A DNA stretch of 12,165 nucleotides from Cyclostephanos tholiformis (taxonomy: Eukaryota; Bacillariophyta; Thalassiosirophyceae; Thalassiosirales; Thalassiosiraceae): NCBI GenBank assembly GCA_036939975.1, contig JALLPB010000389.1, positions 1-12,165 of the forward strand, in the 5' to 3' direction. Positions 1-8,867 of the stretch are shown in pieces. The translations under genes and the position numbers were made by a program. The notes below the pieces were generated by a model. That model was given only the letters and a program-made list of their open reading frames with translations. It had not been told where the DNA came from and searched no databases. How positions within the stretch are numbered: the stretch's first letter is position 1; each line of letters starts with the position of its first letter.

Positions 1-907
1 TAGCTGGCTTCCCCGGGTGCGTTGGATCCGCTGATTGCACACATATTGTCACTGAGCGTTGCGAATTTTATTTGAAGAATAATCACCTTGGGCCAAAGTC
101 AAGCCATACAACATGCACGTTCAACTTAACGTGCAATCATCACCAACGTATTCTCCATACAACGGATGGAGGTACCAGACGATGGAATGATCAAACCATG
201 GTGAGATTGGACAATTTTATTATGGGTATTCGTGAATCGACAATATTGCGTGACAATACCTTGAATTACTGTCTCAAGATGGCGAGGGTAATATTAGAAA
301 GGTGATGTATAGTGGCGTTTATGTTTTAGTTGATAACGGGTATCTTGATTGGTCATGCACGGTACCGCCAATGACGATGACCAACAAAATAAGCGAAATT
401 CGTTGGTCAAAATGGGTAGAGCCGATGCGGAAAGATGTGGAGTGTACCTTTGATATTTTGAAGGGTCGCTTTCGGATCCTGAAGACCGGAATACGTCTGT
501 TGGGAGTGATGAAGGTAGATGATGTTTGGAAGACCTGTTGTGCATTGCACAACTGGCTTTTGGTTATTGACGGTATCTCATCAGTTTGGGAGAATGGTGT
601 TTGCGTTTGGAGGAGTGATTGGACAGGACCGTTGGGTGATTTAGACTTTGAAGGTATTAGGGAAGAGGTTCTGAATGCAATTGCAAGGCTCTCAACAAAT
701 TTGGATCCTCGCAATTATGATTTGTCAGGCGTGGGCCCTGGGGAGGACATAACCGGCGACGAAAATGTTCCTTACAAACATTCACGCCAAGTACTGAGAA
801 GCAGTGTGTCTTATCTCACTCTAACACAATTTCGAAGCAGATTGATCGAGCACTTTGACTTATCATTTCATCGTAATGATATAGTTTGGCCAAGTAGACA
901 AGGGTAG
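1..907 (+). pseudogene. PIF/Harbinger-type DDE transposase, 5'-truncated and frameshifted
   Basis: This is the C-terminal two thirds of a DDE-superfamily (Tnp4-like) transposase, which would cut and paste its own element. From base 3 the frame reads GFPGCVGSADCTHI, the block carrying the first catalytic Asp (codon 33-35). The second Asp lies in LVDNGYLDW (codon 332-334), and the Glu in RKDVECTF (codon 440-442). These are followed by the family's CCALHNWLL block. The extreme C terminus (FHRNDIVWPSR) is present, and the stop is at 905-907. The first Asp is in frame 3, but the other two catalytic residues are in frame 2. Family-like sequence leaves frame 3 near 260 and resumes in frame 2 at about 263, which fits loss of one base at 261-262. 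Frame 3 then ends at a stop at 303-305. The N-terminal DNA-binding part lies beyond the window edge. As it stands the copy cannot encode a full enzyme, unless the shift is an assembly error. Confidence 0.9.
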
Positions 908-939
908 GGTAATTAGTTGACTAATCGTTCACTCGTCAC

Positions 940-945
940 AATAAA
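940..945 (+). promoter_or_regulatory. AATAAA poly(A)-signal-like hexamer after the transposase
   Basis: An AATAAA hexamer lies 33 nt after the transposase stop codon. The position is sensible for a eukaryotic polyadenylation signal, but the match is only six bases and use is not shown. Confidence 0.4.
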
Positions 946-992
946 GTTTGGAGAAGTAGAAAAAGTTAATTAATTTAGGTTCTCAGGATAAT

Positions 993-1733
993 TTATCCAT
1001 CTGTCAGTAAACTAGAAACATAATCTTCTTCCGATCCAGTCTTCCTTGCAGTAATGATGCCCATTGAGCTCGAGGCATGGCTCAACACCTGATTAACAAT
1101 AGGGTTTGTCTGACGTGGCGCCTCCGTCACTGATCTCATTTCATCAGTAAGTGTTTGTATCTTTGCCATCAGATTGCCAATCTCCTTATAGACAACTCGC
1201 TTTTCATCATTGTCCATATCCATCACGGTCATCATTCTTTCCTTGAATCCAATCAAATCACGTGCTGCTTCAATCTGCTTCGAAATTGAGACCACTCGCA
1301 AGTTACGATCCTGCTGCATAGCGCTCTCCTCATTCTGAGCAATTATCCCCGCACTAATCTTCACACCAATGCTCATTCCCCGTTTATCACCTCCTGCTGC
1401 CATATTTGCATTCTCTTGTTCACGTTCCTTCTTGCGCATTGTACTCCTACCACCTGCCTTCCGTTCCTCTAGATTCTCACTGGCTCCACCAAGAATAAGT
1501 GTCCCGGAAAAATACACCTTCTCCCTCGTTGGTCCAAAGCAAATAAAAGCATACTTGCCAAACCATGTATACCCATTGGGGGCAATGATAGAATTCTTTG
1601 GAGTCCAGTGTGATACCATGTTATCCCACTGATCATCTGGAAGCGCCGTTGGATTGACACTGCCAACCGCAACATTGTCGTCATCATCGTCATCATCAGG
1701 AGCAAGAAGGGGACGAGAATTATTGTTGTCCAT
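993..1733 (-). CDS. Coiled-coil, charged protein next to the transposase (possible Harbinger accessory protein)
   Basis: I do not recognise a named family. From the first ATG (1733) the frame encodes about 246 residues. The order is a short N terminus with a seven-Asp run, a Trp/aromatic-rich block (WFGKYAFICFGPTREKVYF), a Gly-rich SGTLILGGASENLE segment, then a long Lys/Glu/Arg/Met-rich stretch with heptad-like spacing that looks coiled-coil. A GTG at 1766 is the furthest upstream start-like codon. The stop (993-995) is 85 bp from the convergent transposase stop. PIF/Harbinger elements commonly carry a second protein that binds DNA and helps the transposase. The tail-to-tail layout suggests that role, but it is inference. 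The frame overlaps the zinc-finger frame upstream, so both may be pieces of one gene split by a frameshift or an intron. Confidence 0.6.
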   Translation of the reverse strand: MDNNNSRPLLAPDDDDDDDNVAVGSVNPTALPDDQWDNMVSHWTPKNSIIAPNGYTWFGKYAFICFGPTREKVYFSGTLILGGASENLEERKAGGRSTMRKKEREQENANMAAGGDKRGMSIGVKISAGIIAQNEESAMQQDRNLRVVSISKQIEAARDLIGFKERMMTVMDMDNDEKRVVYKEIGNLMAKIQTLTDEMRSVTEAPRQTNPIVNQVLSHASSSMGIITARKTGSEEDYVSSLLTDG

Positions 1734-3361
1734 CTCTGCAATGGGACAAGACAAGGGATTGGGCACACAGAAGCATGTGGCTTTGTCAACATTGCATACA
1801 TACAGTTGTCAATTGCCTGATACAGTTGCTGAAGAGTTCGTCCACTAGCTAGACTGGTTACCCATCCTGTCCTGTTGACTTGAACAAAGTCCACTCTACG
1901 TATGAGAGACATTGCCTTCTTTACAAACTTGTGTATCTTTAGGCCCATCTCCCAAATAGTCCTCCCAGTCATCTCCTTACCGCAATCGTACTTGTAGTGA
2001 CCAACCATTGCCACTGTAATGTCGACACCGGCAATGAAGGCACAGGTGGCTTGCTTGCCACGGAACATTGGTTTCAAAACATGTTCGACCCCTACCTCTC
2101 CCTCTACAACATCGTAAAGGAACTCGAAAACATTGTCCCCATCCACAATCTGTTGGTAAGCACCCTTTATATTCTTAGACTGACAACCATAGAACTGCTT
2201 GCGAACCAAGGCATCACGCTGCTGCTTACCAAGTTTTTCAACCTGGGTGAAAACAAAAATCTGACACTGAAATTCAGCGAGACGACTTAGTTCGTGGAGG
2301 ATTCTGGCGCATACCTTCACCCTCTTGTTCTTGGAGGTTGGCGTGCTTGGCGGGGCACGCAGTAGCACCCCTCCACGCTGCTTGATAGCCTGTAACCTGT
2401 TCTTGCAAAGAACACAGATAACTGCCTTCATCTTCTCCTCGGTGGACAAGCGGCTATAGCAATTGAATCCTCTCTTTTCCAAATCAGATACGGTAATCTC
2501 AAACTTCACCTGGTTTGCAGTCGACACCTGGGAAAAAGACAGCACCTCAGTGCACTTCTCATGTGCCTTGAGGTTGCAGTTGACGCAGGTCAATGCATCA
2601 ACGCCAGATTCACCAGGACAATGGCAAAACTTGATCGAAGCAGCACAGACAAATGGAACGACCACTGTGGTCATGCCAACACCTCCTGATGAGCTACTAG
2701 CAGCTGCTGTACTAGCCAGTGACGGGGGTGGCAACACCTCAAAGGATAGCTGCTTCCCAATGGCGGAAGGCGCATCCGCAACGCTAGTGAGTATGCGAGC
2801 GGCCTTTTCTGCATCCTCGGTGCTAGCACGATCCTTCTCGGCGCTGCGAATCCTGTACCTCTCAGCACGAGAGAGTGTTGGCAGAGTTGCAGAAACGGCA
2901 GTGGCAACACTGCCCTGCGCCCCCCCCTTCTGCTGTATGCCAGCAAGCAAGCGGGTGCGCTCAGCAGCACGCTTTTCCTGCATGGAAGAATCAGACGCCG
3001 GACGAGGCGGACGGCCTTGATCGACCTCAGAGAGGAGGCGAGCACGCTCCTGAGCGTGCTTCTGGCTCGCACGAGCCAATTTTTCGCCTGCCCAAGCGCG
3101 GACATCAGCAGACCCGGAAGGAGGAGGATCATGTGTGGAAGCATGCATGCCGGCGGCGACGACAGCGACTGGCAGAGGAAAAGGCTTACTAGACGCTTGC
3201 ACCATACGCTTGGGGCGAGGGGTCCCACACGTTTCACAAACAGCCCCCCCCCAGTTGGCATACATGCAATCAGGACAATGCCAGATCTTTGAGGGCGAGG
3301 GGGGGGACCGCAAGGCAGGCATCATGGCACTGAGGTCGGCGTCCATATGGGTTGTGGACAT
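1734..3361 (-). CDS. RanBP2-type and PHD-like zinc-finger protein, probably transposon-associated
   Basis: The frame is open from 3493 to 1469. The chosen ATG is 3361 (MSTTHMDAD), just ahead of the first recognisable domain; the 44 codons upstream look like non-coding translation. About 3283-3212 encodes a RanBP2-type zinc finger (W-x-C-x2-C, an Asn, then C-x2-C, followed by GTPRP). A linker rich in Ala, Arg, Glu and Ser follows. About 2626-2405 has a C-x-C / C-x2-C-x4-H-x2-C / C-x2-C series with the order and spacing of a PHD or related treble-clef finger. The C-terminal half (about residues 380-575 counted from 3493) is not recognised. Below about 1733 this frame reads like the shadow of the Asp-rich ORF (runs of Leu and Met), so the true C terminus lies near 1733-1808. 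RanBP2 fingers bind RNA or ubiquitin and PHD fingers bind histone tails; which applies here is unknown. Confidence 0.6.
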
Positions 3362-3503
3362 GCCAGAGAAGGAGGTCAAGGGGAGGGCAAACCAGCAAAT
3401 GCAATTCCTGCGCATGTAAACAGTGACTGCTGCTAAAAAAAACGTTTGACTGCAAGGCACGAGGAGGACGAAAAACGCTATTTCAGCGAACATGCAAAAA
3501 AAC

Positions 3504-3560
3504 GTCCCGGCACTGCAAGTATCGGCCTAAAACTTGCCCTGTGGATTTTCTCTCCGGGAC
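3504..3560. repeat. Nested inverted repeat upstream of the zinc-finger gene
   Basis: The outer arms gtcccgg (3504-3510) and ccgggac (3554-3560) are perfect complements. Inside them gcaagt (3515-3520) and acttgc (3532-3537) are also perfect complements around an 11-base loop. The structure lies about 145 bp upstream of the zinc-finger ATG. It could be a hairpin, or part of a terminal or subterminal repeat of the transposon. The left end of the element is outside the window, so this cannot be tested here. Confidence 0.5.
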
Positions 3561-4626
3561 ATAAGAAGATGGTGCAAAATAGGGAAGATGGGACATTGTT
3601 TTTCTTGCATATACATAAGTAGGTGAAAGTACGTACTGTAAAGCTGTTGGCAGACTTGATGTCCTATTTAGCAACAAAAATGCCCCATTGAGCACCATTT
3701 GAAGGTAGTAAGAGGCATGGTGCTCATTCTGGTGTAGCTTTGTGGTACCGTAGTTTTTTGTTGATTTTTTTCTAATCACAGACTTTGACAGTGCGTTGAA
3801 CATGCAGGTTGTGTGGACTAACATGACATAGAAACATACACATGAACAAACATAAAACTGAATTCTACATAGCAGGAGCAGGTATAATTTTGTATTGATT
3901 TCCATAAGTACTTTAAAATGCATAGTAAACATGGGAAAGGGTTAATAGCAACTAGTAGAGTAAGAATTTTTAGCAATGGATTTCCTCATTTCCAAACATG
4001 ATATGGTAGCAAATTTAGTTTGGATGCCTTTCCTATTCCTAATCCAATTTGGAGTCAGAATCTTGTTACAATAAAGTTTATGTCACAAAGGAATGAGTCA
4101 AAAGATATATCCTTTTGGGGTAGATAGATAGTATCTAGGGGTGGGCAAAAGATTTTTAATACAGACATGAGTACTTCTGGCAAGACATTCTGTTAAATAG
4201 ATATTAGCATTATGAGTACTTAACAAAATCAACATAGGAATAAATATTGGCATGGGCACTTCTGTCAAGTGAGTATGGTGTACATGCAATAGCACGTTTG
4301 GTAACCGCTTTTGGGGGAGTTGACTAGATATGTACAATGACTAAGATGATGGTATGTTGTCTAAATTAGTATAATATTGTCCACTTTCTTTTGTTTAAAC
4401 AGCAGCATGCTAGTTTAACCCCCTCATCAAAGTATTCCATCACATCTTAGTTAACTCCATTCACCCAGTCTCATTGATATGTCATACCTCTATTGTTAAA
4501 TGTCATCTTGACACCATCGTAGACTCCGTTTCAATAAGTTTATGATAAAAAAGAAACACAAAAAAACTATTTATGCTTGTCCAAATGATGCTAGTGGCCA
4601 CAATGCTGGCCTGATGGCGATGGCTA

Positions 4627-4864
4627 CATCCAGTAGCTTCAATTGAAGCCCTGGAGCTCCTCTATTGGATGGTGTGTTAGTGCATTATTGGCATACCGCT
4701 ATGGCCACCAACATGGCCAGCAAATATGGCAAGCGTTTGTTGAATTTTTTGTGCAACCCTGGTGGCTGCTGGGGCAAAATGGAGCAAATAATCCCTTGAC
4801 AGGGGCATCCAGTGGTGTCTAGTGAAGCCCTGTACCTTCTCTATGGGATGCTGTATCTGGCATT
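4627..4864. repeat. Diverged 60-bp direct repeat pair
   Basis: 4627-4686 and 4806-4864 align over their whole length with one or two gaps and about 70% identity by eye. Shared blocks are catccagt, tgaagccctg and the ctctat/ggatg region. The copies start 179 bp apart, and an atggccag motif follows each copy. Origin unknown; it may be a degenerate internal duplication of an old transposon. Confidence 0.5.
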
Positions 4865-4951
4865 GCACCAATGTGTCTGGAAGGCCATCTAAATGGCCAG
4901 TGACAGAGGTACATTTGATCTTCATGGATGATTTCACCATTGATCTAATCA

Positions 4952-5010
4952 TAGATAATTATCATAGTAATACATAATTTAGACTTATGAAAAGCTAGGA
5001 TAATTATCTA
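4952..5010. repeat. 16-bp inverted repeat (hairpin) with 27-base loop
   Basis: The arm 4952-4967 (tagataattatcatag) and the reverse complement of 4995-5010 match at 15 of 16 positions. The core gataattatc is itself palindromic and occurs in both arms. The loop is 27 bases. It may be a small cruciform or a remnant of a miniature inverted-repeat element; no target-site duplication is obvious. Confidence 0.5.
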
Positions 5011-6168
5011 CAATATTGTTTTGGTCTAATCGTATGATATTGGTGCCAGCCAATAACAAAGGATGCCATTTTGGCAACCATTGTCCTCAGCGGGCAAATG
5101 GTTTTATAAAAAATACAGAGGTCAATAAATAAATATTATTATATACCTTATTTTAAGCAATACTACTGTATTTCTTTGACCGGTTGCCTTGCACAACCTC
5201 TCCTCTGGGTTGCCCATGCATTAGATTATTGTGTGGATACATGGAATCCTTGGCACTGGAGTGGTGAGCGGCTCCACCACCATGGTCACGGTGTTTTTTA
5301 ATATTTTGTATGTGTTGTGGATGGTTTCGTGACGTCATGAGTTTATTTTATGCAGGTAATATAGCAAAATAACCTTATTGATAAGATTAATGGCATTACT
5401 TTGTGACCCACCTTAGCGTGCACCATACCTAGGAGTCAATGGAGAAACACTTATGAAAACAAGCTAATAGTAGTACCACTACAGCCTAAAGCATAAACTG
5501 GATGTGCATATGATTTCTGACTACTGGCAGAATGGGTCTTCCAATAATGAGCTTGTTTTGAAATCTTGTTTGCAGATTTGGATTGGTTATGGCCCTCAAA
5601 ACTGATGTAAAAGTGGGTTAACAATGACATAAAATCTAACCGAAATGTGCTCCCCTCTTTCTATCCACTAGGAAAACCCATCCGTATCACCCAGCAATCT
5701 TAGCGAGATTCTCGTGATTGAATTAGAGGATTACATCAATGACAAGTCACATTGTCCGGCGTAGATATTGGCCCTTGCGATGCTCCAACTCGGACCACCC
5801 CAACCCAACACCACCTGATGTCATCCTCCTCCCTTCGTCCCAACCCACCAACTTGACCCGCCCCCTCTCTTTTCAAACTGTGTCAATAAAAGTAAAGACT
5901 CGGCAGGTTTCAAAGAAGGTTAAAACTGGGACATTTAGGTATCTTCAGTATTGGGAGTCTTTTACTCTGAACTAACATGGCATGTCCCAAGTTTTTTTCG
6001 GCAACAGTGTGTGATGTGCAAATGAAATAATATCATCATCGGCCCATCATCGGAGGGAGGTCTTCGATTGCACCGCAAGTCGCAACGAGGGAGTGAGGAC
6101 AAACAACAGCTCTCCTCTCAATACATCCGTTGATCCCAATCGTCGACCAAGGCGTAAAAGTGTCAGGT

Positions 6169-8653
6169 ATGACTGGTTACAATACCGTTGAAAACGGCGC
6201 ACCGAACAACGACAGTGACGAGAACGAGAGGCCTCATGTTTATTCTGACGCGGTCGTTTCAGCACCTCTAATCACATGGTTTGGTCTGCCTACTCTCATC
6301 GAGCTGGCAGCGGAGGAGAGCGAGTATTCATCACTCAAAGGGGAAGCTCGTGATCGTTCCAATTCACAACGAAGCAACAGCGGATCCATCTCGATCGGTG
6401 GTGCCGCTGTCACCCATGAAGGCAATGACACTCATTCCATCAGCGCGTACACTTACCGAGTCCGGACCCTAGACCACATAACATCAGACGATCACCGATT
6501 GCTCTTGTGTCAAAATCCCGATGGATCCTACAGCCACGTCGCACCTAGCGAAGGTGGCATTGATGATGCTTCCGAATCGGAGACCAGCTTGCTGCTGATG
6601 TCCCGCGGCGAAAATCTCAAGGCGTCGATCTCGCTTGATACCGCATTGAACCTGGAGGAGACTCTAACGAGGATGGATGATGGGACATTGCCACCGCACA
6701 TCCATCCTTCGATTCCCATCGAAATGCTAAATCCTGAGTACACCAGGACTACTCCAGCGTTGAAATTGTGGCCGCTTGCCGTGTTGGTGTTCTACAGTGA
6801 GTGGATCACCCTGCGCTGTCAGACCCTTTCGATGTTCGTTTACGCTAATAACTATATTCTCATGCGCACTCACAAGACGTGAGCGGCGGTCCATTCGGAA
6901 TCGAACCATCTATTAGAGCAGGCGGAAACTTCTACGCCATACTGGGTGAGTATTTGTGAGCATCGTAATGCAAAGTTATGGATGATGGTAAAAATGTATA
7001 TTGACGTACCTTGTTTTAGGGTTCATTATCTTCCCATTCATATGGTCGATTCCGGAGGCATTAGTTACGGCTGAATTGGGCGCGGCATTCCAAGACCCAT
7101 CGGCGGGCGTTGCATGGGTGGAACACGCGTTTGGGGAGGATATGGGTGGTTTGTGTGGTATCTTGGCTTGGGTTTCCGGTGCCACTGGTGCGTGATGGTA
7201 ATTGCGGCGTTCCGATAATGTGAAAAGCCTAACTTCATCGGTGTCTCTCGTCATTCATCATATCCTGCGAAACAGACAATGCAATCTATCCCACATTATT
7301 CATGGAGTATGTAACCAGCGTGGCTGGGTGGGATAAGGAAGAATTCGGTGGGTTGACACGCTATTTCTCCCTCATGGCAATCACTCTATGTCTGTCAATG
7401 TTCAACTACACGGGGTTAGAAATCGTTGGGAACGCGAGCTTGGTTATATGCGTCATCGCAATGTCACCATTCTTGATAATGACGATTTTAGGCGCCCCTA
7501 AGGTCGTTCCGTCGCGATGGTTCCAATTGCCGGAGGCTGCAACGGATGGGTCGTACAATAATTTTGATGACGACTTCGAAACAAGTCCTGGACCGCTTCC
7601 GCTGCTTACTCTCGGGGGCATTCTGTGGAGGCCCTTTCTGAACAACATGTTCTGGAACCTCAACAGCTTCGACAATGCAGGCAGTTTCGCCGCTGAGACA
7701 TGCTCTGTTACAACCACCTATCCAAGAGGCATATTCATCGGTGTCATCATGGTTGCGTTGGGCTATATTGTGCCTCTGCTTGTGGCAGTAGGTGCAACAG
7801 ACTACAGTCAGGCTGAATGGGTTGATGGTCATTTGGGAACCGTTGCAGTGGACATTGGCGGGAGTTGGCTTGGTGCGTGGACCATATTCGCAGCGGGAAT
7901 ATCCAACGTGGCTATGTTTGAAGCTGAGATGTCGTCTGATGCCTTCAAAATCATGGGGATGGGTAAGTTATTTGGTTTGTATTCACTATATCCCTGTACC
8001 ATCAGTATCGACTGATGTCTCTACTTTCAAATCATGGTGGATACATAACAGCCGAACGCGGATATCTTCCGAAGTGTTTCAAAGCAAGATCAAGGTATGG
8101 TACACCATCAGCCGGTATCATCACTAACACCATCGTAATAGTTGCATTCAGTTGCGCTGACTTTGGTCAGTTGTTGGAGCTTCTCAACTGTACTTACGCG
8201 ATTTCGGTTCTGTTGGAATACGCCGCCTTCGTGAAACTGAGGCTTTACCATAAAGAGTGTAGGTTTCATTGCATGCGTGGTACTGATTTCATATGTTTCT
8301 TGCACCACAATATTAATTATTTGTTTAACATCTGGTTTTGCCTTTTCCCAGTGCAACGGCCATATCGCATTCCACTTCCAGACTGGGCTGCAATCCTGAT
8401 TGTTATTCCGCCCACAGTTGGAATTCTGTGCATTTTCGCAACATCGAATTGGTACGTGTACATATTTAGCACGGGGGCATTGCTCTTCAGTTACACACTC
8501 GCAAGGCTTTCGGGTGTATCGAAAAACCGAGGATTATTCAAGTAAGAAATAATAATGATCCCCCTAGCAAAAGAAAGGCCTTCGACACTAAACATAATGA
8601 TAAAGTACTAAATAATTTTCCCTCTCCGCAGACACCGACTTCATTCATCATGA
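6169..8653 (+). CDS. APC-superfamily amino acid/polyamine permease (PUT/LAT-like), spliced
   Basis: A membrane transporter with the sequence style of polyamine-uptake (PUT) or LAT permeases of the APC superfamily. Exons are 6169-6796, 6877-6945, 7020-7187, 7276-7962, 8052-8258, 8352-8541 and 8632-8653. All introns have GT..AG ends, and every junction restores a family motif. Exon 1/2 gives FYNVSGGPFGIE (residues 208-219), the unwound TM1 substrate site. Exon 3 has FIIFPFIWSIPEALVTAELG; exon 3/4 gives DNAIYPTLF. WNLNSFDNAGSFAAE at about 415-429 is TM6-like. Exon 4/5 gives GMAERGYLPKCF; exon 5/6 gives LQRPYRIPL. If the last intron is not spliced, the stop is TAA 8543-8545 (650 aa); if spliced, TGA 8651-8653 (656 aa). 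ATG 6169 is the first ATG of the frame; 6130 begins with TTG. The roughly 195-residue hydrophilic N terminus is long for the family. The substrate cannot be told from sequence. Confidence 0.88.
6797..6876 (+). other. Permease intron 1 (80 nt)
   Basis: Donor GTGAGT, acceptor ACAAG, and a branch-like gctaataac about 30 nt before the acceptor. Joining gives Asn210 and completes the GGPFG substrate motif, whereas reading through hits a stop at 6880-6882. Confidence 0.88.
6946..7019 (+). other. Permease intron 2 (74 nt)
   Basis: Donor GTGAGT and pyrimidine-rich acceptor TTGTTTTAG. Splicing joins YAILG to FIIFPFIWSIPEAL in frame. Confidence 0.87.
7188..7275 (+). other. Permease intron 3 (88 nt)
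   Basis: Donor GTGCGT, branch-like cctaact, acceptor AACAG. Splicing makes the Asp of WVSGATDNAIYP, a conserved block of the family. Confidence 0.87.
7963..8051 (+). other. Permease intron 4 (89 nt)
   Basis: Donor GTAAGT, acceptor ATAACAG. Splicing gives GMAERGYLPKCF, matching the GMAE..LP segment of PUT-type permeases. A second possible acceptor (catcag, about 8005) would not give this motif. Confidence 0.85.
8259..8351 (+). other. Permease intron 5 (93 nt, frame-neutral)
   Basis: Donor GTAGGT after phase-1 T8258, acceptor CTTTTCCCAG. The length is a multiple of three and there is no in-frame stop, so unspliced RNA would insert 31 residues between HKE and QRPYRIP. The strong acceptor and the family alignment favour an intron. 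Confidence 0.78.
8542..8631 (+). other. Probable permease intron 6 (90 nt) overlapping a stop codon
   Basis: Donor GTAAGA contains the in-frame TAA at 8543-8545. A TACTAAATA branch-like site (8606 onward) and a strong pyrimidine tract end in CTCTCCGCAG at 8631. The length matches the other introns. Splicing would replace the stop by six more codons ending at TGA 8651-8653. It could also be retained, or lie in the 3' UTR. Confidence 0.6.
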
Positions 8654-8867
8654 TTCGATACAATGGCACGGGGTGCTAATTGGATGAAGAGAACACCAGA
8701 GACAAATAACTTGATCGATTTACCGCAATAAACGCTAACGTATGTTCCTGGAGCAGTAGCGATCACGTGCCACGTCTCTGTACGCCCCACCCCCCAACAC
8801 AGACTCTGCCTCTAGATATGTGCTTTGTCCTTTGTGTCGTCGTAGTCCTCTTCTCTTTTCTGTCTCT
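8654..8867. other. Convergent spacer between the permease and the lyase
   Basis: The two genes meet tail-to-tail with 214 bp between their stops. The only recognisable signal is an AATAAA at 8727-8732, about 75 nt after the permease TGA, which would suit a poly(A) signal for the + strand gene. No clear signal for the - strand gene was seen. Confidence 0.45.

Larger units (their letters stand above)
3494..6168. other. AT-rich intergenic region with no supported gene
   Basis: Most of this stretch is clearly AT-rich and free of coding sequence I can support. Open frames at 3483-3932 (-), 4098-4337 (-), 4677-4952 (-), 5153-5338 (-) and 5739-5975 (+) show no family motif. It contains a nested inverted repeat at 3504-3560, a diverged direct repeat (4627-4686 and 4806-4864) and an inverted repeat at 4952-5010. 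From about 5800 the + strand becomes pyrimidine-rich. The last 200 bases should hold the promoter and 5' UTR of the permease, but I see no clear TATA box. Confidence 0.6.

Noticed and set aside
1733..1800. 68-nt intron fusing the zinc-finger and coiled-coil ORFs
   Set aside because: The splice sites look good, but the junction makes an immediate TAG, so it cannot produce the fused protein.
2463..3020. 185-codon + strand ORF inside the zinc-finger gene
   Set aside because: Antisense shadow. The - strand frame has ordered Cys/His motifs, while this one has none.
3483..3932. 149-codon - strand ORF upstream of the zinc-finger gene
   Set aside because: No recognisable domain, AT-driven composition (Leu, Tyr, Phe, Cys) and overlap with the nested inverted repeat; not enough to call a gene.
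4068..4079. 12-mer acaataaagttt also present after the transposase (939-950)
   Set aside because: Flanks do not match, and a few 12-base coincidences are expected in 12 kb; not evidence for a second element end.
4677..4952. 91-codon - strand ORF over the direct repeat
   Set aside because: No motif. It crosses only one repeat copy fully, and the other copy does not keep the same open frame.
5739..5975. 78-codon + strand ORF before the permease
   Set aside because: Starts with ATG but has no motif, lies in a low-complexity pyrimidine-rich tract, and no link to the permease is seen.
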